DNA of 20,107 bases from Bacteroidales bacterium (GTDB lineage Bacteria; Bacteroidota; Bacteroidia; Bacteroidales; UBA932). Where the stretch lies: NCBI GenBank assembly GCA_017461285.1, contig JAFTYS010000024.1:1-20107 (forward strand), given 5' to 3'. The position numbers were made by a program, and so were the translations under genes. The notes under the pieces were generated by a model that was not told the DNA's origin, searched no databases, and saw only the letters and a list, made by a program, of their open reading frames with translations. This document shows positions 1-7,917 of the stretch, in pieces; positions within the stretch are counted from its first letter, which is position 1, and every line of letters starts with the position of its first letter.

Positions 1-2274
1 ATGGAGAAGGCTGAGGGAATCGAGCCTGCAGACGGACAGGGCATCCGCCAGCAGTTGGACAGAATGATGGAGGAAGTGAAGGTAGCAAGAGGCTATGCTT
101 CTGATACAGACCTCACTGCTGAAGAACTCAAGGACCTCTGCGACCGTTTCAAGGTTCGCGTGAAGGAAGTTCTCGGAACCGAGTTCCCAGACTCAGCAGA
201 GGCTCAGCTCTGGGGTTCTATCGGTGGTGTGTTCAAGTCATGGAACGGAAAGCGTGCCATCGCATACCGCCGCATCGAGGGTATTCCTGACGAGTGGGGT
301 ACGGCTGTAAACGTACAGTCGATGGGATTCGGAAACATGGGTTCTACATCAGCCAAAGGTGTTGCATTCTCACGTAACCCTGCAAACGGTGACAACAAGT
401 TCTACGGTGAGTGGCTCATCAACGCACAGGGTGAGGACGTAGTGGCAGGTATCCGTACTCCTAACCCGCTCAACGAGGCTACAAAGAACCCTCACAACCA
501 GAACCTCGAGTCTCTCGAGACTGCAATGCCGGAGGTTTACGCAGAGCTCGACGGCATCCGTCTCCACCTCGAGAACCACTTCCACGACATGCAGGACATC
601 GAGTTCACAATCCAGGACGGAAAGCTCTGGATGCTCCAGTGCCGTATCGGTAAGAGAACAGGTCTCGCTGCCCTCAACATGGCAATGGATATGCTTGAGG
701 AAGGCATGATCGACGAGAAGACAGCAGTGACACGTGTCGCTCCTGCACAGCTCGACGAGATCCTCCACCCTATCCTCGACCCTGCTTCAGAGAAGAAGGC
801 ATCTGTTGTAGCTAACGGTCTCCCTGCATCTCCAGGTGGAGCAGTAGGTGTGATCGCATTCACTTCAGAGGCTGCTATGGCATACAATGAGAAGGGAGTA
901 TCTTCAATCCTCGTCCGTGAGGAGACTTCTCCAGAGGACGTAGAGGGTATGCGTGCCTGCACAGGTATCCTCACTCAGCGCGGTGGTATGACTTCACACG
1001 CTGCACTCGTAGCACGCGGATGGGGCAAGTGCTGTATCGTAGGCTGCGAGGCTATGCACATCGACCTCGAGAACAAGGTGATCAGATTCAAGGGTTCAGA
1101 CAAGGAATATCACGAGGGTGACGTTCTCTCGCTCAACGGAGCAAAGGGTTATGTATACGATGTAGCCATCGACACAATGGACGCATCTGACAACCCACGT
1201 TTCGTGAAGTTCATGGAGATCGTTGACAAATACCGCACACTCGGCGTACGCACAAACGCAGATACACCTGAGGATGCAGCACGCGCAATCAGCTTCGGCG
1301 CTGAGGGTATCGGCCTCTTCCGTATCGAGCACATGTTCTACGGACAGAACGCAGAGACTCCGCTCTCTAAGCTCCGCAAGATGATCCTCGCGAAGACTGA
1401 TGACGAGCGCAAGGCGGCTCTCGCAGAGCTCGAGCCATTCATCAAGGCAGCTGTAAAGGGCACAATGAAGGTTATGGACGGCAAGCCTGTCACATTCCGT
1501 CTCCTCGACCCACCTCTCCATGAGTTCGTACCTCAGACTGATATCAAGAAGAACGAGCTTGCAGAGGAACTCCACATCTCAGTAGGAGAAATCGAGAAGC
1601 GTGGCGAGTCACTCCACGAAGTCAACCCTATGATGGGTCACCGCGGAGTACGTCTCCACATCACATATCCTATGATTTCAGAGACTCAGTTCCGTGCCAT
1701 CTTCACTGCAACTGCTGAGCTCAAGAAGGAAGGATTCAACCCTAAGCCGGAGATCATGGTTCCTGTAACCATCTCTGAGCGCGAGCTTCGCTTCCAGAAG
1801 GCAATCTGCGAGAAGATCAAGGCAGAGGTTGAGGCAGTATTCGGATTCGAGATCAGCTACATGTTCGGTACTATGATCGAGATCCCACGTGCAGCCCTCA
1901 CAGCTGACCGTATGGCTCGTACAGCAGAGTTCTTCTCATTCGGTACAAACGACCTTACCCAGATGACATTCGGATTCTCACGTGATGACGTAGGAACATT
2001 CATGGGTGACTACCTCGGCAACAAGATCCTCGACGCTGATCCATTCAAGACTCTCGACCAGAAGTCTGTCGGTAAGCTCGTGAACTACGCTGTCAAGGAA
2101 GGACGCGGCACACGCGACGGTCTCAAGTGCGGTATCTGCGGTGAGCACGGTGGTGATCCTGCATCAGTTGAGTTCTGCTACCAGATCGGTCTCAACTATG
2201 TATCATGCTCTCCATTCCGAGTTCCTATCGCACGCCTCGCTGCTGCACAGGCTGCTATCAAGGCAAACAAGTAA
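1..2274 (+). CDS. ppdK: Pyruvate, phosphate dikinase, 5' end cut by window edge
   Basis: PPDK interconverts ATP + phosphate + pyruvate and AMP + PPi + PEP in the cytoplasm; in anaerobes it links glycolysis and PEP metabolism. The 757 visible residues start inside the ATP-grasp nucleotide-binding domain, so the ATG at base 1 is probably an internal Met; by alignment from memory with the Clostridium symbiosum enzyme about 120 residues are missing. The swivelling phosphohistidine domain carries GGMTSHAALVARG with the phosphorylated His at visible residue 333. The C-terminal PEP/pyruvate barrel shows SFGTNDLTQMTFGFSRDD and the catalytic Cys (visible residue 713) in GICGEHGG. Codon use is strongly biased (CTC Leu, CGT/CGC Arg, AAC, ATC), as in dnaK and rpsA here, suggesting high expression. 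It ends 20 bases before a strong terminator, so it is the last gene of its transcript. Confidence 0.97.
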   Translation: MEKAEGIEPADGQGIRQQLDRMMEEVKVARGYASDTDLTAEELKDLCDRFKVRVKEVLGTEFPDSAEAQLWGSIGGVFKSWNGKRAIAYRRIEGIPDEWGTAVNVQSMGFGNMGSTSAKGVAFSRNPANGDNKFYGEWLINAQGEDVVAGIRTPNPLNEATKNPHNQNLESLETAMPEVYAELDGIRLHLENHFHDMQDIEFTIQDGKLWMLQCRIGKRTGLAALNMAMDMLEEGMIDEKTAVTRVAPAQLDEILHPILDPASEKKASVVANGLPASPGGAVGVIAFTSEAAMAYNEKGVSSILVREETSPEDVEGMRACTGILTQRGGMTSHAALVARGWGKCCIVGCEAMHIDLENKVIRFKGSDKEYHEGDVLSLNGAKGYVYDVAIDTMDASDNPRFVKFMEIVDKYRTLGVRTNADTPEDAARAISFGAEGIGLFRIEHMFYGQNAETPLSKLRKMILAKTDDERKAALAELEPFIKAAVKGTMKVMDGKPVTFRLLDPPLHEFVPQTDIKKNELAEELHISVGEIEKRGESLHEVNPMMGHRGVRLHITYPMISETQFRAIFTATAELKKEGFNPKPEIMVPVTISERELRFQKAICEKIKAEVEAVFGFEISYMFGTMIEIPRAALTADRMARTAEFFSFGTNDLTQMTFGFSRDDVGTFMGDYLGNKILDADPFKTLDQKSVGKLVNYAVKEGRGTRDGLKCGICGEHGGDPASVEFCYQIGLNYVSCSPFRVPIARLAAAQAAIKANK

Positions 2275-2293
2275 TCTTATTGAGGTTATATAG

Positions 2294-2333
2294 AAAAACG
2301 GGTTACCGGCAATATCCGGTAACCCGTTTTTTT
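2294..2333 (+). terminator. Rho-independent terminator of ppdK
   Basis: A 16-bp perfect stem (2294-2309 with 2316-2331) closes a 6-base loop; the A-run on the left arm pairs with the T-run on the right, which serves as the U-tract. The core stem is CGGGTTACCGG. It lies 20 bases after the ppdK stop. The A/T symmetry could let it act on the other strand too, but there is no opposing gene here. Confidence 0.93.
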
Positions 2334-2334
2334 G

Positions 2335-2342
2335 TATATTTG
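2335..2342 (+). promoter_or_regulatory. -7 promoter box (TATATTTG) of the nuclease gene
   Basis: TATATTTG matches the Bacteroidota -7 consensus TAnnTTTG in full and starts right after the ppdK terminator's T-run. The nuclease ATG is 25 bases further on, leaving a leader of roughly 20 bases. No clear TTG -33 word is seen at the expected distance because that interval is the terminator stem. Confidence 0.55.
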
Positions 2343-2367
2343 CATTGATTCCTAACAAAATAGAAGT

Positions 2368-3174
2368 ATGAAAAAGTTAATATTCATCATCATTGCGATA
2401 CTGATGCTCGATTTCACATCGGCATATGGATGGGGCGCCAAGGGTCATGACGTTGTGGCCGCCATCGCAGAACAGAACCTGACCCCGAAAGCGAAGAGAA
2501 AGATCGGAAAGCTCCTGGACGGCAAGTCCATCGTATATTATTCGTCATGGATGGACAACATCCAGAACTCGCCGTACTGGGAATACGGATACAACAAGAC
2601 AAAGACATGGCACTATGCCAATGTGGACAAGGGCCTTACCTATGAGACCATGTCAAAGAATCCGGACGGAGACGTTGTCGAAGCTCTGGAGAGGCTTACC
2701 GGCGAGATGATGAACAATTATGACAATCTGACAGACAGCATGAGAGTGGACTATCTGAAGATGATCGTCCATATGGTAGGCGACCTCCATTGCCCTATGC
2801 ATGCCGGAAGATTAAGCGACCGCGGAGGCAACCGCGCTAAAGTCGTATGGTTCAGGGAAGAGACCAACCTCCATTCCGTGTGGGACAGCAAGATGATCGA
2901 ATCTGCCCGCAAGTGGAGCTATACAGAATGGTGCGACAATCTTGACAGAAAGAACAGGAAGTACCGCAAGGAAATCGCAAAGGGAAGCTATGAGGACTGG
3001 TTTGACGACACCGTGGAGGATGCTGCCAGAATATATGAGTACGTAGAGAGTTCGGGCGAGATCGTGCCTGTGCTGTCATATCAGTTCGTGTACGACTTCT
3101 CCCCTCTTCTTGAAGAGCAGCTGCTCAACGCAGGATATCGTCTGGCATACGTGCTCAACACGATATTCAAGTAG
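2368..3174 (+). CDS. Secreted S1/P1-type zinc nuclease
   Basis: Single-strand-preferring, zinc-dependent phosphodiesterase that cleaves RNA and DNA (and 3'-nucleotides), acting outside the cytoplasm. The 268-residue product begins with a signal peptide (about residues 1-21, KK then a hydrophobic run, cleavage likely before W22). The trinuclear zinc site known from P1 nuclease can be followed residue by residue: W22 as new N-terminus, H27 (WGAKGH), D63 (SWMD), H82 (WHYA), H135/D139/H145 (HMVGDLHCPMH) and H169/D173 (HSVWD); spacings match the family. It is monocistronic: promoter box and terminator flank it directly. In a gut or rumen type bacterium the likely role is scavenging of nucleic acid in the periplasm or outside, which is inference. 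No inner truncation is visible. Confidence 0.93.
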   Translation: MKKLIFIIIAILMLDFTSAYGWGAKGHDVVAAIAEQNLTPKAKRKIGKLLDGKSIVYYSSWMDNIQNSPYWEYGYNKTKTWHYANVDKGLTYETMSKNPDGDVVEALERLTGEMMNNYDNLTDSMRVDYLKMIVHMVGDLHCPMHAGRLSDRGGNRAKVVWFREETNLHSVWDSKMIESARKWSYTEWCDNLDRKNRKYRKEIAKGSYEDWFDDTVEDAARIYEYVESSGEIVPVLSYQFVYDFSPLLEEQLLNAGYRLAYVLNTIFK

Positions 3175-3191
3175 GACACTGACATATAAAG

Positions 3192-3229
3192 AATAACGGA
3201 TGCCTCTTGTTAAGGGGCATCCGTTATTT
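3192..3229. terminator. Shared hairpin between convergent nuclease and winged-helix genes
   Basis: A 13-bp perfect stem (3192-3204 with 3216-3228), extendable inward to about 17 bp with one G-T pair, leaving a 3-base loop. It lies 17 bases past the nuclease stop and 15 bases beyond the stop of the opposing gene. The U-tract is short (TTATTTG on the plus side), but position and near symmetry suit termination in both directions. Confidence 0.8.
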
Positions 3230-3243
3230 GTATGACAAGGAGA

Positions 3244-3453
3244 TTAGAGAGTGAAATACTCGCAATCCTTACCGCAGCGGGTCTCTACCACTACGTTGAG
3301 CTTGCCCTCGCGAGCGAGCCATCCGAGTGCTGTGTAGAAGTCTGCGCTTGCAAGGCCTGTCTCCTTCTTAAGCTTGCTCTCAGTCATCTTTCCATTTGTG
3401 TTGAGGGCGTTCCAGATAACGCCTGCGTTGTTTCCGATGTTGTTGATTTCCAT
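3244..3453 (-). CDS. Small winged helix-turn-helix protein (DUF2582-like)
   Basis: A 69-residue cytoplasmic protein with helix-rich N-terminus (EINNIGNNAGVIWNALN), a turn and recognition-helix-like segment (MTESKLKKETGLASADFYTALGWL) and a C-terminal strand pair (REGKLNVVVETRCGKDCEYFTL): the layout of a minimal winged helix. It matches by recall the small Bacteroidota winged-helix family annotated DUF2582, whose function is unknown. The frame is open upstream to an ATG at 3510, but I chose the ATG at 3453: the family starts with MEI/MEN followed by this helix, the extra 19 residues would be encoded by a palindromic leader, and a promoter box fits upstream at 3537-3544. No ligand or DNA target can be deduced. 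It stands alone between a terminator and a tRNA gene. Confidence 0.85.
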   Translation of the reverse strand: MEINNIGNNAGVIWNALNTNGKMTESKLKKETGLASADFYTALGWLAREGKLNVVVETRCGKDCEYFTL

Positions 3454-3483
3454 AATAACCAATCTATTTAAATTTGTAACTAC

Positions 3484-3507
3484 GCTGACAGTCAAAAAAA
3501 TGTCAGC
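3484..3507 (-). promoter_or_regulatory. Hairpin in the leader of the winged-helix gene
   Basis: GCTGACA (3484-3490) and TGTCAGC (3501-3507) are perfect 7-base inverted arms around a 10-base spacer that is T-rich in the transcript. The element sits 30 bases before the chosen start, inside the predicted 5' leader. It could be an RNA hairpin or an operator for the downstream winged-helix protein itself; the sequence cannot decide. Confidence 0.4.
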
Positions 3508-3536
3508 CACACTATAACTAACTAGTTTTCAAGCCA

Positions 3537-3569
3537 CAAAGATAGATAATAATTTGAATCTGATATCAA
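3537..3569 (-). promoter_or_regulatory. Promoter of the winged-helix gene
   Basis: Read on the minus strand, TATCTTTG (3544 to 3537) matches TAnnTTTG exactly; a TTG word (3569-3567) lies 22 bases upstream as a -33 candidate. The start codon at 3453 is 83 bases downstream, giving a leader of about 75 bases that contains the hairpin at 3484-3507. Confidence 0.6.
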
Positions 3570-3637
3570 TTTAACAAAAACTTAACAGACATTCGTCCTC
3601 GGGGGACTTTCGTCGGAGGCGACTGGGGGATTAACAG

Positions 3638-3709
3638 AGCGGGTGACGGGGATCGAACCCGCGGCCCTCGGCTTGGGAAGCCGATGCTCTACCACTGAGC
3701 TACACCCGC
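3638..3709 (-). tRNA. tRNA-Gly, anticodon CCC
   Basis: A 72-nt cloverleaf folds on the minus strand: acceptor GCGGGTG/CACCCGC, D-stem GCTC/GAGC, anticodon stem TCGGC/GCCGA with loop TTCCCAA, variable region GGGCC, T-stem GCGGG/CCCGT (one G-T pair) with loop TTCGATC, discriminator T. Loop positions 34-36 read CCC, so it decodes GGG glycine codons. The 3' CCA is not encoded (CTG follows), so it would be added by nucleotidyltransferase. U73 is usual for bacterial tRNA-Gly. Confidence 0.96.
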
Positions 3710-3720
3710 AAAATCTTATG

Positions 3721-3750
3721 CAAAGATTGCAAATTTCCTGCAATATCCAA
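3721..3750 (-). promoter_or_regulatory. Likely promoter of tRNA-Gly(CCC)
   Basis: On the minus strand a TTG (3750-3748) is followed after 19 bases by AATCTTTG (3728-3721), seven of eight positions compatible with TAnnTTTG (A for the first T). The mature tRNA 5' end at 3709 is 11 bases beyond the box, so little or no leader is left. Confidence 0.55.
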
Positions 3751-3795
3751 TGAGAAAATCAGATTTCGTGAAGTACATCAAAAAAGAAAAAAGCC

Positions 3796-5079
3796 TTACA
3801 TCCATTCCAGATTCCGTATAAATTCATCCAGCCACTGAACCCTGTATTCAAGGAAGTCCGCACAATACGCTACCTCCTCTTCCCATGACCCGAGGCATAT
3901 GAGTCCGGCACCTTCGCAGGAGTCCAGAATCTGCCATTTTTCGAAATTGGCTTTCTGGGCCTCGCTGACATTTTCAGCCACGGCCGCAAGCTTCTCCTGC
4001 ACTGCAGGTATCCTCTCCTTGAGGACAGCCCATTCAGCCTTTACGGCTTCAATGAAGAACGGGTCCTTGAGCATCCTGCCGTAATACTTCCACCTGCTCC
4101 ATATCTTCTGGTCCCAGACAGGTTTGAAAGGTGGGGTCGCCCATGCACCGGCCGGATCAGAACGGTACGATATACCTAAAGAATATTCTGAATCCCATAA
4201 CGGTCCGGTCTGGAGTCTTGCGCCTCGTGTCGGAAGCACATAATACATGTTCGGGTCCTGCGTCGCAGTCAGCTCTGCCACAATGAACCATTTTGCGAAT
4301 GACCGGAGGTCCACCATATTGCGATATCCGTCCTTTGACAGGAACTCATCTGAGTACAGCAAGGTCTCGAAGGTGTTCATGAAATTCCTGATATACTCGT
4401 ATTTCTCATCACCCTCGGCGATCTCTCCGTCTTCCGGATCAGGATATTTGAATGTGAACGGATAGCGCTTTACAGATGTCGTGAAATGCAGAGGTTCGTT
4501 CATGAAATAGTTGTCGTTTTCAAAGAGATATCCGTCATCTTCGATATCAACCCTGTGCTTCTTCTTCTCTATCTGGTCAATAAAGGTATATACTCCCCGG
4601 TATTCCTTATTTATATAGAGCTTGACATGACGGTACCTCAGCTGGTAATCCGTTTCCAGCGCAGAAGATATCTCGCACATGTACGCTGTCCTCATCAGAG
4701 ACTTGTCGCAATAGTCTGCCAGAAGAACCCAGTCCTTGTTTTCAGGGAAACCGAAGACCGGCTGCTTCTCGTCGAACTTTATCTTGTACGGCTTCTTGGG
4801 GTAATTCCATGTGAAGTTTCCCCTGCCCTTGATCTTTCCTCTGGAAGATAATGAAGGCTTTCCGCCTTCAGTAATGACGACCGTAGCCTTGAGATAATCA
4901 TCCTTGCTTACGATCTCTTCCTCACCATCGACATATACTTCAACGACCGGCACTCCGTCCGGCACAGGTGCCGGCCGCCAAGGAAGTGCCGTCTGCCCAT
5001 CAGGCTTCGAGCAAGAAAGAACCGAAACTGCGAGAGCGACAAAAACGACTGACAATCTGAACTTCATCATATTCATCAT
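3796..5079 (-). CDS. CotH-kinase-family lipoprotein
   Basis: Predicted surface or periplasmic lipoprotein with an atypical protein-kinase-like CotH fold; family members in spore formers phosphorylate coat proteins, but the target in Bacteroidota is unknown. A signal peptide ends in VLSC, giving a lipidated Cys at about residue 23. CotH hallmarks follow in order: GRGNFTWNYPKKPYKIKF, ENKDWVLLADYCDKSLMR, VKLYINKEYRGVYTFIDQIE, and the later GPLWDSEYSLG, where many relatives have WD(F/Y)D; the second acidic residue is Glu here. I place the start at 5079 (ATGATGAATATGATGAAG): it overlaps the upstream stop as ATGA and has AAAGGA just before it. An in-frame ATG at 5091 would add four residues. It is the second gene of an operon with the RluA-like enzyme. 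A T-rich run follows the stop, without a clear hairpin. Confidence 0.88.
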   Translation of the reverse strand: MMNMMKFRLSVVFVALAVSVLSCSKPDGQTALPWRPAPVPDGVPVVEVYVDGEEEIVSKDDYLKATVVITEGGKPSLSSRGKIKGRGNFTWNYPKKPYKIKFDEKQPVFGFPENKDWVLLADYCDKSLMRTAYMCEISSALETDYQLRYRHVKLYINKEYRGVYTFIDQIEKKKHRVDIEDDGYLFENDNYFMNEPLHFTTSVKRYPFTFKYPDPEDGEIAEGDEKYEYIRNFMNTFETLLYSDEFLSKDGYRNMVDLRSFAKWFIVAELTATQDPNMYYVLPTRGARLQTGPLWDSEYSLGISYRSDPAGAWATPPFKPVWDQKIWSRWKYYGRMLKDPFFIEAVKAEWAVLKERIPAVQEKLAAVAENVSEAQKANFEKWQILDSCEGAGLICLGSWEEEVAYCADFLEYRVQWLDEFIRNLEWM

Positions 5080-5783
5080 ATTCCTTTCCATGTCGAAGGG
5101 ACAGGGGCCTCGACGGTCATCTGCTCCTTTCTGACAGGATGGGTGAATGTTATTCTTCTGGCATGGAGCGAGATGCCGCCATCGGGATTCGATCTTGGAG
5201 CGCCATATTTAAGGTCTCCCTTGATCGGACAGCCCAAATTTGAAAGCTGGCAGCGGATCTGATGGTGGCGACCGGTAAGGAGCTCGACTTCGACGAGCCA
5301 GTACCGGTCGGTCCTGCCGATCTGACGGTAGTTGAGCTTGGCAAGCTTCGCATCCTTGCGGGCGGCACCGGGACGGCAGATGTATGACTTGTTCTGCTTC
5401 TCGTTGCGCCACATCATGTCTTCCAGATGACCTTCCACAGGGTCTGGTCCGGCACATACGAGGGCCCAGTAGAACTTATGGACATCAGATTCGCGAAACA
5501 TGGCGTTTAACCTCTCAAGAGCCTTGGAAGTCTTTGCAAGAATGGTTATGCCGCTCACCGGGCGGTCCAGACGATGAGGCAGGCCCATGAAGACCTGGCC
5601 TGGCTTGGAATCACGCTGAGCGATGAAGGCCTTGTACTTTTCGCTCAGGGGTTCATCACCTGTCCTGTCTCCCTGGACTATTTCACCGACCTTCTTGTTC
5701 ACGACAAGAAGATGGTTGTCCTCATAAAGTATTCTTGCTGCGAGGTCGTCAAACTCCTCGCGCGACAATTCTCTGTAGATCAT
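5076..5783 (-). CDS. RluA-family RNA pseudouridine synthase
   Basis: Isomerises uridine to pseudouridine in rRNA or tRNA. The 235-residue protein consists of the catalytic domain only; no S4 RNA-binding domain precedes it. It opens with ILYEDNHLLVVNKKVGEIVQ, then the family motif GLPHRLDRPVSGITILAKT with the nucleophilic Asp at residue 73, and later LLTGRHHQIRCQLSNLGCPIKGDLKYG and SLHARRITFTHP. That gene length and domain set fit the RluC/RluD-like or small Bacteroidota RluA paralogues; the exact target uridine cannot be read from sequence. A -7 box ends 4 bases before the ATG, predicting a leaderless mRNA. The stop TGA overlaps the start of the CotH lipoprotein gene (ATGA), so the two are translationally coupled, although no functional link between them is known to me. 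Confidence 0.93.
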   Translation of the reverse strand: MIYRELSREEFDDLAARILYEDNHLLVVNKKVGEIVQGDRTGDEPLSEKYKAFIAQRDSKPGQVFMGLPHRLDRPVSGITILAKTSKALERLNAMFRESDVHKFYWALVCAGPDPVEGHLEDMMWRNEKQNKSYICRPGAARKDAKLAKLNYRQIGRTDRYWLVEVELLTGRHHQIRCQLSNLGCPIKGDLKYGAPRSNPDGGISLHARRITFTHPVRKEQMTVEAPVPSTWKGI

Positions 5784-5786
5784 GTC

Positions 5787-5804
5787 GCAAAATTAGCAAT
5801 TCTG
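5787..5804 (-). promoter_or_regulatory. Promoter block with -7 box TAATTTTG, 4 nt before ATG
   Basis: Minus-strand CAGAATTGCTAATTTTGC. The TAnnTTTG match (5795-5788) is followed by CGAC and the ATG of the RluA-like gene at 5783. The whole 18-base block recurs before mazG (14823-14840) with one substitution. Confidence 0.6.
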
Positions 5805-5820
5805 TCATTAAGAAAGATGC

Positions 5821-5843
5821 ATTGTCACGAAAAAACTGACAAT
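5821..5843. promoter_or_regulatory. 7-9-7 inverted repeat between rluA-like and dnaK (putative operator)
   Basis: ATTGTCA (5821-5827), spacer CGAAAAAAC, TGACAAT (5837-5843): perfect 7-base arms with a 9-base spacer. The geometry resembles CIRCE (9-9-9) but the arm sequence is different. It lies just upstream of TATATTTC (5850-5857), a 7-of-8 match to TAnnTTTG that could be the dnaK -7 box, and about 25 bases upstream of the divergent promoter box. Function as a repressor site is inference. Confidence 0.45.
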
Positions 5844-5931
5844 TTGGCATATATTTCCTGCTTCCAGGACTTGGCACAAGTTTCGTTATTATCTCGGCAA
5901 ACTGAAAATAAATTAAATAAAAGATAACATT

Positions 5932-7821
5932 ATGGGAAAAATCATTGGTATTGACCTTGGAACCACAAACTCATGTGTGGCAGTGATGGAAGGTAACGAG
6001 CCTACCGTCATCATCAACAATGAAGGACAGAGAACCACTCCGTCAGTAGTGGCATTCACAGACGGCGGTGAAAGAAAGATCGGAAGCCCGGCAAAGCGTC
6101 AGGCTATCACCAACCCTAAGAACACCATCTTCTCAATCAAGAGGTTCATGGGTGAGAAGTATAGCCATGTATCAGGCGACGTTGCGCGCGTACCTTATAA
6201 TGTAGTGAAGGGGGACAACGACACTCCTCGCGTAGACATCGACGGACGTCTCTACTCTCCACAGGAGATCTCGGCAATGATCCTCCAAAAGATGAAGAAG
6301 ACTGCTGAGGACTTCCTCGGTCAGGAAGTGACAGAAGCAGTCATCACAGTTCCTGCATACTTCTCTGACTCTCAGCGTCAGGCTACAAAGGAGGCAGGTA
6401 AGATCGCAGGCCTTGAAGTAAAGCGTATCATCAACGAGCCTACCGCTGCAGCTCTTGCATACGGACTTGACAAGATGAACAAGGACATGAAGGTTGCCGT
6501 ATACGACCTCGGTGGCGGTACATTCGATATTTCAATCATGGAACTTGGAGACGGCGTATTCGAGGTATTGTCGACAAACGGTGACACACACCTCGGTGGA
6601 GACGACTTCGACCAGGTAATCATCGACTGGCTTGCTTCAGAGTTCGCTGCAGAGAACGGCGGCATCAACCTCAAGAACGACCCTATGGCTCTCCAGAGAC
6701 TCAAGGAAGCAGCTGAGAAGGCAAAGATCGAGCTTTCAAGCCAGACTTCGACAGAGATCAACCTTCCATTCATCATGCTGAAGGACAACATGCCTCTCCA
6801 TATCCAGAAGAACCTCACAAGAGCAAAGTTCGAGCAGCTCGCAGACAGCCTTATCCAGAGGACTGTAGAACCATGCCGCAAGGCCCTTCAGGATGCAGGC
6901 CTCAGCGCATCGGACATCAACGAAGTGCTCCTCGTAGGAGGATCGACACGTATCCCTGCAATCCAGGCTGTAGTAGAAAAGTTCTTCGGCAAGGCTCCTA
7001 ACAAGAGCGTGAACCCTGACGAAGTGGTTGCAATGGGTGCAGCTATCCAGGGAGGTGTGCTTGCAGGAGACGTGAAGGACGTGCTTCTTCTCGACGTGAC
7101 TCCGCTCTCTCTCGGTATCGAGACCCTCGGAGGCGTGATGACCAAGCTCATCGAGGCAAACACCACCATCCCTACCAAGAAGTCACAGGTGTTCTCGACA
7201 GCCGCTGACAACCAGCCTGCAGTTGACGTACACGTTCTTCAGGGAGAACGTCCGATGGCAAAGGACAACAAGCTCATCGGCAACTTCATCCTTGACGGAA
7301 TCGCACCAGCACCTAGAGGTGTCCCTCAGATCGAGGTTACATTCGATATCGACGCCAACGGTATCCTCAACGTTTCTGCAAAGGACAAGGCTACAGGCAA
7401 GGAGCAGAACATCCGCATCGAGGCTTCATCAGGACTTTCTGAGGCAGAGATCCAGAGGATGAGGGACGAGGCAAAGGCAAACGAGGCTGCAGACCAGGCA
7501 GAGAAGGAGCGTATCGACAAGATCAACAACGCTGACGGCATGTGCTTCCAGACAGAGAAGAACCTCAAGGAGTACGGCGACAAGATTCCTGCAGAAAAGA
7601 AGACTGCAATCGAGAACGCTATGAACTCTCTCAAGGAAGCTGTCAAGGCCCAGAACATTGCTGACATCGACAAGTACAACGCCGAGCTCGAGGCTGCATG
7701 GCATGCCGCTTCCGAGGACATGGCGAAGGCAGCTCAGGCAGGTCAGCAGGCTGGTCCTCAGCCAGGCGCCCAGGGTCCTTTCCAGGGAGGCGATGACAAC
7801 AACGACGTAGAGGAGCAGTAA
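5932..7821 (+). CDS. dnaK: Chaperone DnaK (Hsp70)
   Basis: ATP-dependent Hsp70 chaperone; binds exposed hydrophobic peptides and cycles with DnaJ and GrpE. The 629 residues are full length. ATPase domain (about 1-385): [17 protein letters not shown] at the start, [35 protein letters not shown], and [13 protein letters not shown]; interdomain linker [23 protein letters not shown]; substrate-binding domain with [13 protein letters not shown]; helical lid; then a Gly/Gln/Pro-rich tail. The extreme C-terminus reads DVEEQ, a little different from the common EEVK-type endings. Start is unambiguous. Neither dnaJ nor grpE is adjacent, so it is a stand-alone unit. The leader is A/T rich with no Shine-Dalgarno; the promoter is not clear-cut (TATATTTC at 5850-5857 is the best candidate) and an inverted repeat lies next to it. 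Strong codon bias as in ppdK. Confidence 0.99.
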   Translation: MGKIIGIDLGTTNSCVAVMEGNEPTVIINNEGQRTTPSVVAFTDGGERKIGSPAKRQAITNPKNTIFSIKRFMGEKYSHVSGDVARVPYNVVKGDNDTPRVDIDGRLYSPQEISAMILQKMKKTAEDFLGQEVTEAVITVPAYFSDSQRQATKEAGKIAGLEVKRIINEPTAAALAYGLDKMNKDMKVAVYDLGGGTFDISIMELGDGVFEVLSTNGDTHLGGDDFDQVIIDWLASEFAAENGGINLKNDPMALQRLKEAAEKAKIELSSQTSTEINLPFIMLKDNMPLHIQKNLTRAKFEQLADSLIQRTVEPCRKALQDAGLSASDINEVLLVGGSTRIPAIQAVVEKFFGKAPNKSVNPDEVVAMGAAIQGGVLAGDVKDVLLLDVTPLSLGIETLGGVMTKLIEANTTIPTKKSQVFSTAADNQPAVDVHVLQGERPMAKDNKLIGNFILDGIAPAPRGVPQIEVTFDIDANGILNVSAKDKATGKEQNIRIEASSGLSEAEIQRMRDEAKANEAADQAEKERIDKINNADGMCFQTEKNLKEYGDKIPAEKKTAIENAMNSLKEAVKAQNIADIDKYNAELEAAWHAASEDMAKAAQAGQQAGPQPGAQGPFQGGDDNNDVEEQ

Positions 7822-7840
7822 TCAATACTGTACCTTATAA

Positions 7841-7916
7841 ACAATCAGACTTTCAGTCCGACTGCACAAGGAGCATGGAAATAAGCTCCGTCAGGACTGG
7901 AAGTCTGATTGTTTTA
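7841..7916 (+). terminator. Two-tier hairpin terminator after dnaK
   Basis: A 19-bp stem with a single T-G pair (7841-7859 with 7894-7912) encloses a 34-base loop that itself holds a second hairpin, GGAGC (7870-7874) with GCTCC (7885-7889). TTTTA follows the outer stem. It begins 20 bases after the dnaK stop and is the obvious end of that transcript. The nested fold is larger than an ordinary terminator. Confidence 0.8.
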
Positions 7917-7917
7917 T

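Noticed and set aside
370..1575. Several long antisense open frames inside ppdK
   Set aside because: They mirror the strong codon bias of ppdK on the opposite strand and show Cys/Val/Leu-rich shadow composition without domains.
3454..3510. 19-residue N-terminal extension of the winged-helix protein (ATG at 3510)
   Set aside because: It would be encoded by the inverted-repeat leader and family members begin at the inner Met; the promoter box fits the shorter form.
3597..3619. CCTC...GAGG inverted words downstream of the tRNA gene as a terminator
   Set aside because: Only four pairs, no continuation of the stem and no T-run.
5872..5887. TTGGCAC followed by TTTCG upstream of dnaK, resembling a sigma-54 -24/-12 promoter
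   Set aside because: The required GC of the -12 element is missing, spacing is off, and no activator gene is near.
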